Assembly: GCA_017415165.1 (NCBI GenBank)
Contig: JAFQIY010000041.1
Span: forward strand, 62,001-126,000
From: Oscillospiraceae bacterium
Lineage (GTDB): Bacteria; Bacillota; Clostridia; Oscillospirales; Ruminococcaceae
Direction: 5' to 3'
DNA length: 64,000 bases
Positions within the stretch are counted from its first letter, which is position 1, and every line of letters starts with the position of its first letter. The notes beneath the pieces are model-generated. The model did no database searches, was not told where the DNA came from, and was given only the letters and a program-made list of their open reading frames with translations. A program made the position numbers and the translations under genes. Positions 52,682 through 61,302 of the stretch are shown here, piece after piece.

Positions 52682-54085
52682 TTATTCAGCAAAAAATGCG
52701 CTGAAAGCCTTATATGTCATATAAACGTCTGTCTTTGCAACCACTTCATAAGGTGCGTGCATTGCGAGAACAGGTACGCCTACGTCGATTACGTCCATAT
52801 TCATATTAGCGAGGTATGCGGCTACCGTTCCGCCGCCGCCAAGGTCAACCTTGCCAAGCTCACCAGTCTGCCAGATAATATCATTCTTTTCCATAAGTGC
52901 ACGGACTCTGCCCACAAATTCAGCAGAAGCGTCAGATGTGCCTGACTTACCTCTTGCACCTGTGAACTTTGTTACTACGACGCCGTAGTTAAGGAATGCC
53001 GCATTTCTTCTTTCCACAACGTCAGGGAAAGTCGGGTCGAATGCTGCGTTAACGTCTGCGGAAAGACACTCTGTATTGGAAATGAGAGTTCTGCCCTTTA
53101 CGCCAAAGCTTTCTGCAAGGTCATAGAGGAAGTTTTCGAGGTATGCGGAGCAAAGACCTGTGTTGCCGTCGCTGCCGGTTTCTTCCTTGTCTGTAAGGCA
53201 TACAACCGCTGTCTTATTAACCTTGTCACAGCCGAGGATTGCTTCAAGTGCTGTATATGCGCAGACTCTGTCATCGTGACCGTATGCGCCGATAAGGCTT
53301 CTGTCAAAGCCGATATCCTTTGCCTTGAATGCAGGCACCATTTCAAATTCTGCAGAAAGGAAGTCGGACTCAATCATACCGTATTTTTCGTTGAGAATAG
53401 AGAGGATATTCAGCTTTACCTTTTCGCTGATATCATCGTCACGGAAAGGTCTTGAACCAACGATTACATTGAGTTCCTCGCCCTTGATGCCCTCGTTGAG
53501 GGTACGCTTGACCTGCTCCTGTGCAAGATGCGGAAGAAGGTCGCTGATAAAGAATACAGGGTCGTTTTCGTCCTCACCGATGCAGATTGTAACCTTTGTA
53601 CCGTCCTTCTTTACGGCTACACCGTGGAGAGAAAGCGGAATTGTTGCCCACTGATACTTCTTGATACCGCCGTAGTAGTGAGTTTTAAAGAGAGCAACCT
53701 CGTTATCCTCATAGAGTGGGTTCTGTTTAAGGTCAATTCTTGGGGAGTCGATATGTGCAGCGGCGAGATGTACACCGTTTTCAATTGGCTCGTTACCGAT
53801 TACTGCAAGGATAATTGCCTTACCGCGGTTGTTGTAGTAAATCTTATCCCCTGCTTTAAGGGACATACCCTGCTTGTACTCAACAAAGCCTTCTTCCTCT
53901 GCACGGGCAATTGTTGTTACAACAGCTTCACGTTCGGTTTTTGCACTGTCGAGAAAGCTTTTATAGCTTTCGCAGAAATCATCACAAGCGGCAATTTCCG
54001 CATCGTTCATAATAAGACCTGCGTGCTTGCGGTCCATAAAAAGCTTTTCTTTAAGCAAAGCAGCTGCTGATTTTTCCTTTGACAT
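52682..54085 (-). CDS. M18 family aminopeptidase
   Basis: Cytoplasmic di-zinc aminopeptidase releasing N-terminal, often acidic, residues. The 467-residue protein has AAHIDSPRIDLK (first metal histidine and aspartate), DKEETGSDGNTG (catalytic glutamate pair), the C-terminal AMHAPYEV metal histidine, and SGTSDASAEFVGRV, all typical of family M18 (ApeB/DAP-like). AAAGGATTGATTTAA precedes the ATG. Last gene of the DUF951-prfA-sua5-coaE-slt run. Confidence 0.93.
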   Translation of the reverse strand: MSKEKSAAALLKEKLFMDRKHAGLIMNDAEIAACDDFCESYKSFLDSAKTEREAVVTTIARAEEEGFVEYKQGMSLKAGDKIYYNNRGKAIILAVIGNEPIENGVHLAAAHIDSPRIDLKQNPLYEDNEVALFKTHYYGGIKKYQWATIPLSLHGVAVKKDGTKVTICIGEDENDPVFFISDLLPHLAQEQVKRTLNEGIKGEELNVIVGSRPFRDDDISEKVKLNILSILNEKYGMIESDFLSAEFEMVPAFKAKDIGFDRSLIGAYGHDDRVCAYTALEAILGCDKVNKTAVVCLTDKEETGSDGNTGLCSAYLENFLYDLAESFGVKGRTLISNTECLSADVNAAFDPTFPDVVERRNAAFLNYGVVVTKFTGARGKSGTSDASAEFVGRVRALMEKNDIIWQTGELGKVDLGGGGTVAAYLANMNMDVIDVGVPVLAMHAPYEVVAKTDVYMTYKAFSAFFAE

Positions 54086-54102
54086 TTAAATCAATCCTTT
54101 CA

Positions 54103-54669
54103 TTATTTATTCTGTTCATATAAATTAGTATATGCATTATACGCTTTCATAACCTTGCTGACGTAATGTGCAGTAGTATCAGACGGAATTTTGTCAAGAG
54201 TCTTACCATCTGAACTGTATGCTTCATTTTTCAGCCACTCATTTACGCTTCCGCGTCCTGAATGATATGCAGCAACTGCTGTCTCAACATCGCCGTACTC
54301 ATCATACAAAAGTTTCAGCAGGTAGCTTCCGTACTTGATATTATAGTACGGGTCATACATATCATCATAGCTGATATCGCTTTCATCATTCATACGGAAT
54401 TTTACCCATTCATATGCATCTTCCATTAGCTGCATAAGTCCGCGTGCACCAACGTCAGAGGTTGCATCTGTGTTGAAATTGCTCTCAGTTTTTATTACGG
54501 CATAAATCAGATAGTTGTCAACACCTGTTTTATATGCCGCTTCTTCAACGTATTTTCCATATTCTATAGGATAAATATATTTCTTGCATATATTCTCAAT
54601 ATTGAATATTCCGAATACCAATGCACCTAAAAAAACAATTAACAGGAAACTACCGAGCTTCTTCCGCAT
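54103..54669 (-). CDS. membrane-anchored lytic transglycosylase (SLT domain)
   Basis: Cleaves peptidoglycan glycan strands. The 188-residue protein has an N-terminal membrane helix (about 5-22) and a Slt70-like catalytic domain (40-185) with the catalytic glutamate in IKTESNFN near 65 and the GARGLMQLM, AYHSGRGSVNEWL motifs. The ATG at 54669 follows AAGGAG by 8 nt and lies inside coaE. It sits between coaE and the aminopeptidase gene, a frequent clostridial neighbourhood. Confidence 0.93.
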   Translation of the reverse strand: MRKKLGSFLLIVFLGALVFGIFNIENICKKYIYPIEYGKYVEEAAYKTGVDNYLIYAVIKTESNFNTDATSDVGARGLMQLMEDAYEWVKFRMNDESDISYDDMYDPYYNIKYGSYLLKLLYDEYGDVETAVAAYHSGRGSVNEWLKNEAYSSDGKTLDKIPSDTTAHYVSKVMKAYNAYTNLYEQNK

Positions 54670-55285
54670 TATAATACTCCTTAATCTTCTCGGCAACTTC
54701 CTTCGCCTTTTCTACCAGCTCGTCAACAGACTTATTGTTCTTGATAATAAAATCTGAATGATTTATGAAAAACCTCTCTGTATGCTGAGATGAAAAACGT
54801 TTTTTTATCTGCTCAGCAGTAATACCGTCACGTTCTGCAACTCTTGCAGTACGATTTTTTTCCGTTGCGGTAACGCTGATTATGAGGTTACAGAAATCAT
54901 CTGCACGGCTTTCAAAAAGCGTCGGTGCATCAAGAAGCACATACTTGCATTTTTCTTCGCTTAACCTCTTTATTTTATTCAGAATTTCAGATGTTATGTA
55001 TGGATAGCTGATTGCATTGAGCTGTTTCAGCTTTTCTTTATCACTGAAAACAATGTCAGCAAGCTTCTGCCTGTTAAGAGCACCGTCCTCCTGCAAAATT
55101 TCAGCACCGAAGCACTCTGCAAGCTCATCAAGACAGGGCATCCCTTTTTCCATTATCTGACGTGCAATTTTATCTGCATTTATTATAGCAAATCCGTTTT
55201 CCTCAAAAACACGGCAAACTGTAGTTTTTCCTGCACCGCTTTGTCCTGTAAGACCAATAACGGCTATGTCTGCAGTTTCACACAT
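54650..55285 (-). CDS. coaE: dephospho-CoA kinase
   Basis: Last step of coenzyme A synthesis: phosphorylates the 3'-hydroxyl of dephospho-CoA. The 211-residue P-loop kinase has GLTGQSGAGKTTV near 10-22, DADKI-like INADKIARQIM, the YVLLDAPTLFES strand and the lid region with EKNRTARVAERDGI. AAGGGGATT lies about 13 nt before the ATG, a rather long gap. It overlaps the lytic transglycosylase gene by 20 nt. Confidence 0.94.
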   Translation of the reverse strand: MCETADIAVIGLTGQSGAGKTTVCRVFEENGFAIINADKIARQIMEKGMPCLDELAECFGAEILQEDGALNRQKLADIVFSDKEKLKQLNAISYPYITSEILNKIKRLSEEKCKYVLLDAPTLFESRADDFCNLIISVTATEKNRTARVAERDGITAEQIKKRFSSQHTERFFINHSDFIIKNNKSVDELVEKAKEVAEKIKEYYNAEEAR

Positions 55286-55312
55286 TTTTGTCTTAATCCC
55301 CTTCCTGACTTT

Positions 55313-56326
55313 TTACAATGATATAATTTCAAACCCTGCAGCACGAAGCAAACGGTTATACACTGCAAGACCTACTCCATCTGTTGACGGACATCTTGCA
55401 TAGACCTGCTTTGCTCCTATATCATCAAATTCACGCAGGACTCCGAAAAGCTTTGCTGCCTGTTCCTCAGGTGTATCGCCGTAAGTTATGCACGGTATTT
55501 TACAATTATCTTTATCGCTGTCAAATGGCATTGCATATACGCCGCTGCCCCCGTGACTGTTCACATAATCAATGTACTGGCTTACGCTGCCGCTGATTAT
55601 TGTGACATTTGCTTTTGGTGAATAGTGCTTATACTTCATTCCCGGAGAACGAACCTGTTCACCGTCAATCGCTGCTTCTGTAATATGCTTATCGCAGATT
55701 ACCTCGGCAAATTCCGAAAGCTCGTCTGCTGAAATAAAGCCAGGTCTTAAAAGACGGATTTTACCGTCCTCAAAGGATATTACCGTACTTTCAACGCCTA
55801 CGGGACAGCTTCCTCCGTCAACAACAGCAGGAATTCTTCCGTGCATATCGTTCATAACGTGCATTGCTGTTGTAGGACTTGGACTTCCCGAAAGGTTTGC
55901 AGAAGGAGCGGCAAGTGCCTTTCCGCTTTCAAGAATAAGCTTTCTTGCGGCAGGATGATAAGGTATTCTTATTCCGACCGTATCAAGTCCTGCGCTTGTT
56001 ACGTCAGGTATTCTGTCTTTTTTTGGCAGAACCATAGTAAGAGGTCCCGGACAGAATTTTTCCGCAAGCTTATACGCAAGCTTAGGTATATCGTGCACAT
56101 AATCCTCAAGCTGTGCAACATCTGCAATGTGAACAATAAGAGGATTATCCTGCGGTCTGCCTTTAGCTTCAAATATTCTTTTTACGGCATCTTCATTTTC
56201 AGCATCAGCTGCAAGACCGTACACGGTTTCGGTTGGTATTCCGACAACCTCGCCGTCAGCAAGAAGCTTTGCTGCATATGCTATATCACGCTCAGAGGTA
56301 CTGAGCAGCTTTGTATTGTAATTCAT
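55313..56326 (-). CDS. threonylcarbamoyl-AMP synthase (Sua5/YwlC type)
   Basis: Makes threonylcarbamoyl-AMP for the t6A37 modification of tRNAs reading ANN codons, including tRNA-Ile. The 337-residue protein has the YrdC/Sua5 catalytic domain (1-200; GIPTETVYGLAADA, KGRPQDNPLIVH, APSANLSGSPSPT) and the additional C-terminal Sua5 domain (about 210-337). The ATG at 56326 sits one base after the prfA stop, with AAGAG upstream; the longer frame would run inside prfA. Follows prfA as in many Firmicutes. Confidence 0.93.
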   Translation of the reverse strand: MNYNTKLLSTSERDIAYAAKLLADGEVVGIPTETVYGLAADAENEDAVKRIFEAKGRPQDNPLIVHIADVAQLEDYVHDIPKLAYKLAEKFCPGPLTMVLPKKDRIPDVTSAGLDTVGIRIPYHPAARKLILESGKALAAPSANLSGSPSPTTAMHVMNDMHGRIPAVVDGGSCPVGVESTVISFEDGKIRLLRPGFISADELSEFAEVICDKHITEAAIDGEQVRSPGMKYKHYSPKANVTIISGSVSQYIDYVNSHGGSGVYAMPFDSDKDNCKIPCITYGDTPEEQAAKLFGVLREFDDIGAKQVYARCPSTDGVGLAVYNRLLRAAGFEIISL

Positions 56327-56327
56327 T

Positions 56328-57404
56328 TTACATCTCTTCCTGTTCGGAAAGCTTTGCAGCCTGGTCAGCGGTTGCAAGAGCGTCCACGATTTCATCAATG
56401 TTACCGTTTAAAATATATTCGAGACGGTAAAGCGTAAGACCTATTCTATGGTCTGTCACACGGCTTTCGGGGAAATTATATGTTCTGATACGCTCGGAAC
56501 GGTTACCTGTACCAACCTGTGATTTTCTTTCAGAAGCAATTTTATCGTTCTGCTCCTGCTGGAGTGCTTCATAAAGTCTTGAACGAAGGATTTTCATTGC
56601 CTTATCCTTGTTCTTGTGCTGGCTTCTTTCGTCCTGACATTCAACAACGACACCTGTCGGCAGGTGTGTAATTCTCACGGCAGATTCTGTTTTATTGATA
56701 TGCTGACCTCCTGCACCTGAAGCTCTGAACACGTCGATTTTAAGGTCAGTAGGCGAAATCTCCAGTTCAACCTCATCAGCCTCAACAAGCACTGCAACGG
56801 TTACTGTTGAGGTATGAATTCTGCCCTGTGACTCAGTTTCGGGAACACGCTGCACACGATGTACACCGCTTTCGTATTTAAGACGGGAATATGCACCTTC
56901 GCCCTCAACGCTGAAGCTGATTTCCTTAAATCCGCCAAGCTCTGTTTCGTTGGCATTGAGAATTTCAATTTTCCAGCGGCGTGACTCTGCATACATTGAA
57001 TACATACGATAGAGTGAATTTGCAAAAAGTGAGGCTTCTTCTCCCCCTGCACCGCCGCGGATTTCAATGATAACGTTCTTATCGTCGTTGGGGTCTTTAG
57101 GGAGAAGCAGGATTTTCAGCTCCTCAGCAAGAACTTCAATCTGCTCACGGCTTTCGTCGAATTCAAGCTGTGCAAGCTCCTTCATTTCCTTGTCAAGTCC
57201 GCCTTCATCGAGAAGCTCCTTTGCGTCGTCCATTGTCTTTTTGCAGTTGCAATACTCACGATATTTTTCAACAATCGGAGTGAGGTTTTTATATTCCTTC
57301 ATCAGCGAGGTGTAAAGCTTATTATCGCTTATTACCGCCATATCGGTAAGCTTTTCGCTGATTTCATTGTATTTCTGCTCTGTAAGCTTTAATTTTTCAA
57401 ACAT
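56328..57404 (-). CDS. prfA: peptide chain release factor 1
   Basis: Recognises UAA and UAG and releases the finished peptide. The 358-residue protein has the stop-codon tripeptide region (EQMP-type segment in domain 2), and the hydrolysis motif GGQ in [20 protein letters not shown] near 225-244. The [15 protein letters not shown] segment is typical of RF1. AAGGAG lies 8 nt before the ATG. A PrmC methylase gene is not adjacent. Second gene of the DUF951-led operon. Confidence 0.96.
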   Translation of the reverse strand: MFEKLKLTEQKYNEISEKLTDMAVISDNKLYTSLMKEYKNLTPIVEKYREYCNCKKTMDDAKELLDEGGLDKEMKELAQLEFDESREQIEVLAEELKILLLPKDPNDDKNVIIEIRGGAGGEEASLFANSLYRMYSMYAESRRWKIEILNANETELGGFKEISFSVEGEGAYSRLKYESGVHRVQRVPETESQGRIHTSTVTVAVLVEADEVELEISPTDLKIDVFRASGAGGQHINKTESAVRITHLPTGVVVECQDERSQHKNKDKAMKILRSRLYEALQQEQNDKIASERKSQVGTGNRSERIRTYNFPESRVTDHRIGLTLYRLEYILNGNIDEIVDALATADQAAKLSEQEEM

Positions 57405-57443
57405 TGTAACAGCTCCTTAATATATTTTTTCAGGAACAATCCG

Positions 57444-57638
57444 CTACAATTCCTTTTCCTCGGAACGTTCAACGGATTTTATATTCTTTTCGATTTTGCT
57501 TCTCGGAACCATAAATTCGTGTCCGCAGCCTTCGCAGCGAAGCTTGAAATCCATACCTGAACGAAGTACAATCATACGCAGGCTGCCGCAAGGATGCTTT
57601 TTCTTCATTACAAGAACATCATTGGGACAAATATCCAT
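57444..57638 (-). CDS. DUF951 family small zinc-ribbon-like protein
   Basis: A 64-residue protein of the DUF951 family (MDICPNDVLVMKKKHPCGSL start). Three cysteines, in HPCG and CEGCGHEF, with nearby histidine suggest a small zinc site; the RSKIEKN segment is also typical. Members are widespread in Firmicutes, often beside parB/ribosome or prfA genes, and have no assigned function. AAAGGAGCG precedes the ATG. First gene of its operon. Confidence 0.9.
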   Translation of the reverse strand: MDICPNDVLVMKKKHPCGSLRMIVLRSGMDFKLRCEGCGHEFMVPRSKIEKNIKSVERSEEKEL

Positions 57639-57675
57639 AAAAACGCTCCTTTCTTAAAATTTCGAAATTAAAATT

Positions 57676-57705
57676 ATTATACCATATTTTATATCACAAA
57701 GGCAA
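57676..57705 (-). promoter_or_regulatory. sigma-A promoter of the DUF951-prfA operon
   Basis: On the minus strand TTGCCT, 18 nt, TATAAT with TGG extension, about 38 nt before DUF951. Confidence 0.7.
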
Positions 57706-57808
57706 TTATTTTCTGAAATATTTATGCAAATTTAAAACAAAATAGATTAAAAGCACAGAAAAATCACATTAAAAAAAGCGTTTTGCACAAAGCTAAAGGA
57801 GGTAAAAT

Positions 57809-58129
57809 ATGAAAATAACTGCGCATTTCGACTCACCTGACAGCGCTGACTTTGCGGCGGGAGCTATAAAGAGAGCTCTTTCTCCGCTGACCAAAATTGA
57901 AACTGAAAATTATTCAGCGGACAACGACAACATAAGTATTAACATTTTCCCTGTTTTTAATCTTTCAAGTATTACGCCCAGCTATTCCGTACCCGTGAGA
58001 AGAAATACTTCAGGTCACGAAAAATCAGTTGATGACTGCACACTCAGTATTGTCTGCCGAAAAGATGAAGCTGCAGAAGCAATGAGAATTATAATCGGAT
58101 TTGGCGGACGAAACATTACCAAAATTTAG
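57809..58129 (+). CDS. small protein of unknown function
   Basis: A 106-residue soluble protein beginning MKITAHFDSPDSADFAAGAI. It looks like a ferredoxin-like alpha/beta fold: strand, helix (DFAAGAIKRAL), strand (NISINIFP), and a final strand-helix (LSIVCRKDEAAEAMRIIIGFGG). The end, MRIIIGFGGRNI, suggests a conserved loop. I do not recognise a family. AAAGGAGG lies 6 nt before the ATG. It stands 77 nt before the S1-domain gene and may be cotranscribed with it; no clear promoter is seen. Confidence 0.75.
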   Translation: MKITAHFDSPDSADFAAGAIKRALSPLTKIETENYSADNDNISINIFPVFNLSSITPSYSVPVRRNTSGHEKSVDDCTLSIVCRKDEAAEAMRIIIGFGGRNITKI

Positions 58130-58206
58130 AATAACAAAATCATCCCGTGCATAAGATTGAAAAGCGGATACAATTCAAAATTCAATCAAAACTCGGGAGG
58201 TACAAA

Positions 58207-59133
58207 ATGAGAAATTACTATCCGGAGGGCGAAATTTTTTTTACGCCTGACAATCAAAGCAGCATTAAAACCATTTTCTCGCTGCAGGAAGCTATGCTTC
58301 AGGAAAAAATTCTTGAAGCACGGGTTTCCTTATGCGACAATGACCACAATCTTCACATTGACCTGCCTTGTGCAAAGGGTATCATTCCCCGTGAGGAAGG
58401 TGCGCTGGGAATTTCTGACGGAACAACAAAGGATATTGCGCTGATTACCAAGGTAAACAAGCCCGTTTGCTTTGTTGTTACGGAAATTACCAAAGATGAA
58501 TACGGTAATTACACTGCTGTACTTTCAAGGCGAAAGGTACAGGAAAGATGTATGGATGAGTTTATCAACCGACTTTCGGCAGGTGATGTTATTCCTGCTA
58601 AAGTTACACATCTTGAACAATTCGGTGCATTCGTGGACATCGGGTGCGGAATTCCGTCCCTTATTCCCATTGACGCAATTTCTATCTCACGCATTTCTCA
58701 TCCGTCAGACCGTTTTCAGCCGGGACAGAACATTTTCGTTGTAATCAAGGATGTATGCGGCGGACGTGTATGGCTTTCGCACAAAGAACTTCTGGGGACC
58801 TGGGAAGAAAATGCTTCAAAGTTTCACTACGGCGAAACCGTTTCGGGAATAATCCGAAGTGTTGAGGATTATGGTATTTTTGTTGAGCTTGCACCAAATC
58901 TTGCGGGACTTGCCGAACCTAAAGAGGGCGTTGCTGTCGGTCAGCACGCAAGCGTATACATAAAGGCTCTTATTCCCGAAAAGATGAAGGTTAAACTGAT
59001 TATTGTTGATGTTTTCAGTGGAACACACATTCATCGTGCGCCTGAATATTTCATAACCGAGGGGCATATTTCACATTGGAGATATTCATCGGATTTATCT
59101 CCTAAAGTGATTGAAAGCAGATTCGCGGATTGA
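58207..59133 (+). CDS. S1-domain RNA-binding protein
   Basis: A 308-residue protein with an N-terminal module of unknown type (about 1-115) and at least two S1 OB-fold domains: one near 135-200 (AGDVIPAKVTHLEQFGAFVDIG) and one near 210-275 (YGETVSGIIRSVEDYGIFVELA). S1 domains bind single-stranded RNA in translation or RNA decay. It is far shorter than ribosomal protein S1 and may be a clostridial S1-like translation factor; which one is not clear. The ATG at 58207 follows GGGAGG by 6 nt. Confidence 0.86.
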   Translation: MRNYYPEGEIFFTPDNQSSIKTIFSLQEAMLQEKILEARVSLCDNDHNLHIDLPCAKGIIPREEGALGISDGTTKDIALITKVNKPVCFVVTEITKDEYGNYTAVLSRRKVQERCMDEFINRLSAGDVIPAKVTHLEQFGAFVDIGCGIPSLIPIDAISISRISHPSDRFQPGQNIFVVIKDVCGGRVWLSHKELLGTWEENASKFHYGETVSGIIRSVEDYGIFVELAPNLAGLAEPKEGVAVGQHASVYIKALIPEKMKVKLIIVDVFSGTHIHRAPEYFITEGHISHWRYSSDLSPKVIESRFAD

Positions 59134-59138
59134 TTAAA

Positions 59139-59203
59139 AATGCCGTTGTGATTGAGAAAACGCTTTATTTAGCGATTTCTTTGTCACAGCGGCATTGTTT
59201 TAT
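59139..59203. terminator. bidirectional terminator after the S1-domain gene
   Basis: AATGCCGTTGTGA pairs with TCACAGCGGCATT; a second small hairpin (CGCT/AGCG) sits in the loop. A-rich before, TGTTTTATTATT after. Confidence 0.7.
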
Positions 59204-60585
59204 TATTCAACAGATATCATATTTTTGACTGCTTCAAAGTAATCTATGTCACAATTTGAATTATCAGCCCAAGCAAATTGCCAAAAAGTTAAATTAATCT
59301 TGAAACTACCATCTTCAAGTAAAGTTACAATACAAACATCATTATCGGTGGATAAAAGGAAAATATGATTTGCTATTCCGATTATATCGTTACATTCTTC
59401 AGTAATTGTCAAAATTTCACTGTATTCTTCTTCGTCATTTACAACACTGTTTTCAAGCAACTTTATGAAATCATCAATATGTATTCGATTAGTGGCTATC
59501 TCTTCATAAGAAAAATTTTCTTTATTCCAATACCATAACCCAGGTTCTACAAGATTTGATATTCCAACTCTTGCATCTGAATTTATAAAACAATTATCCT
59601 TATACCACATATCGCGCAATGCAAGCACACTTGTCGCTTCTTCACCGTTATATGCGTAAATAATGTTTATTCTGTCGTAACAAGTAAAGCTATACCCTGA
59701 AACAACAAGCTGCTTTTCATTGGGATAAATATACATTGAACATATATCTATTTCATCCCATAAAATGTCACTAAACATATCAAGTCTTGTCACTTTTCCG
59801 TCATCTGAAACAAAATACAAACCCGAATGACTATAATAACCGTTACTTTCAAAAAAATCTTTTGTATCTTCATCAAGATTTGAAAAATCAAGCTTACCTT
59901 TTACGACAATAAAGGTTTCCTCTGTGCCGTTCCCATCAAAGTCATCGGCAACCACAGAGTCAATCCAAAAGCTTTCAAAGCAAAGCATATCATTGTTTTG
60001 TGCCATATATGCTTCAAAATCGCTTTTTATTTCTTTGGCAACAAGTGTATTTTCATAATTGCTCACATCATCGAAAAAACCGTCTTCAAGCTCAATAAAG
60101 TCATAGAATTCACGCTCATAATTATGGACAACCTCTGCATATTCAAGCGGCTGAGTGCTGATTTCTGTTTTTGATAATTCACTTATTTCCGTAAAGTTTT
60201 CTGTTTGAATAGATGTTGTAGTTAATTCAGCAATTTCATTTACAGTTCTGTCTGCAGGCTCTTGCAGAAAAATCGCGTAAACTGTATTTATCTGCAAGGG
60301 ATAGCTTTCTGCTATTGTGCCGTCATAGAAAACATCTACGATATCGCCGACGCTGTAATCTGACAGGCCGTCCTCGTACTGAATATCAAGGCTTATCCAG
60401 CATTGCACGTCCTGCTCATAGCCCTGCAAATCGTGGCAGGTAATGAGGAGTGCACTGTCGGTTATTTCTTCAACTGTACCGAGCACGCTTGGTTTATTGC
60501 TGATGATATAATTCAAATCTCTGCGGCAGCCTGCAAACAGAATAAGGCATATTACTGATATTATTATTGCGGTTAATTTTTTCAT
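59203..60585 (-). CDS. lipoprotein of unknown function
   Basis: A 460-residue secreted lipoprotein: signal peptide with lipobox LFAGC (Cys19), an N-terminal small beta domain (about 30-110, VLGTVEEITDSALLITC, DIVDVFYDG) like the DUF3221/OB-type domains of YobA proteins, a Thr/Glu-rich linker (about 115-150), and a large Tyr/Asp-rich C-terminal domain that contains an FG-GAP/EF-like DDFDGNGTEETF calcium-type loop near 215. I cannot name its role. Its start overlaps the kinase-like gene by ATGA, so it is in the rarA operon. Tyr- and Asn-rich composition is typical of a surface protein. Confidence 0.72.
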   Translation of the reverse strand: MKKLTAIIISVICLILFAGCRRDLNYIISNKPSVLGTVEEITDSALLITCHDLQGYEQDVQCWISLDIQYEDGLSDYSVGDIVDVFYDGTIAESYPLQINTVYAIFLQEPADRTVNEIAELTTTSIQTENFTEISELSKTEISTQPLEYAEVVHNYEREFYDFIELEDGFFDDVSNYENTLVAKEIKSDFEAYMAQNNDMLCFESFWIDSVVADDFDGNGTEETFIVVKGKLDFSNLDEDTKDFFESNGYYSHSGLYFVSDDGKVTRLDMFSDILWDEIDICSMYIYPNEKQLVVSGYSFTCYDRINIIYAYNGEEATSVLALRDMWYKDNCFINSDARVGISNLVEPGLWYWNKENFSYEEIATNRIHIDDFIKLLENSVVNDEEEYSEILTITEECNDIIGIANHIFLLSTDNDVCIVTLLEDGSFKINLTFWQFAWADNSNCDIDYFEAVKNMISVE

Positions 60586-61268
60586 TCAGACACCTCATTT
60601 TTCAAGTCAAAATGTTCAGCTAAAGCATTTAACATTTCTTCTCGTGTATCATTTTCAAAATCTGAACGTGTGTATGTAAAGAAGCCTGTATTATTCCAAT
60701 CCAGCTCTACAGGTGGGTGATACAATGCCCACGAATTAAAATTTTTAAGAGTTGCATCAGGGTCTTTACAAAGCTTAATCTGTTCCATCATAAACTTTTT
60801 ATCAGGGTCGTCACGGTCGAAGAAGCGTGTTGCACAAATATCAGGAGGGTCGCAAAGAAGTATTGCAACGTGGTTATAATCAGAAATTTCACGCAGTACA
60901 TCAGGCGGAATATTTGTATCAACAATTACTTTCTTTCCGCTTGCGGCTAATTTAATCAATTCAAGAATTTCAATTTCTATACATTCTTGGGAAACGTGAG
61001 TTGTCCAATTGTAATGCTCTTCTGGAGTCATATTCAGCCATTCTTCCCAACCACTCATTGTATCGAAATAGCACAATCCCGGCTGTTTCCAACGGGAAAG
61101 TTTTTCACGGGGAAATACATCGTGATAATTTTCACCGCAGAATATCATATCATATCTTTCAGAAAGCATTTTTACCATAGTGGATTTACCTGCATAACTG
61201 TGTCCGTTAATGAAATAAACATTTCGCAGATAATACTTAATAAGGTTGTCACTGAATTGAATTTTCAT
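60582..61268 (-). CDS. P-loop kinase-like protein of unknown substrate
   Basis: A 228-residue cytoplasmic P-loop protein with Walker A GHSYAGKSTMVKML near 22-35, followed by a YDMIFCGENYHDVFPREK segment, a Trp-rich stretch (SRWKQPG, SGWEEWLNMTPEEHYNW), and VIVDTNIPPDVL as a Walker-B-like strand. It resembles nucleoside/shikimate-type kinases or zeta-like small kinases without matching a named family. AAGGGGCG lies 7 nt before the ATG. Between rarA and the lipoprotein gene. Confidence 0.72.
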   Translation of the reverse strand: MKIQFSDNLIKYYLRNVYFINGHSYAGKSTMVKMLSERYDMIFCGENYHDVFPREKLSRWKQPGLCYFDTMSGWEEWLNMTPEEHYNWTTHVSQECIEIEILELIKLAASGKKVIVDTNIPPDVLREISDYNHVAILLCDPPDICATRFFDRDDPDKKFMMEQIKLCKDPDATLKNFNSWALYHPPVELDWNNTGFFTYTRSDFENDTREEMLNALAEHFDLKNEVSE

Positions 61269-61302
61269 ATAAACGCCCCTTTCTTGTGCACAAATAATTT
61301 GG

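Noticed and set aside
57639..57808. 170-bp gap between DUF951 and the 106-aa gene searched for RNA genes
   Set aside because: Only the minus-strand promoter of DUF951 is recognisable; no tRNA or riboswitch fold.
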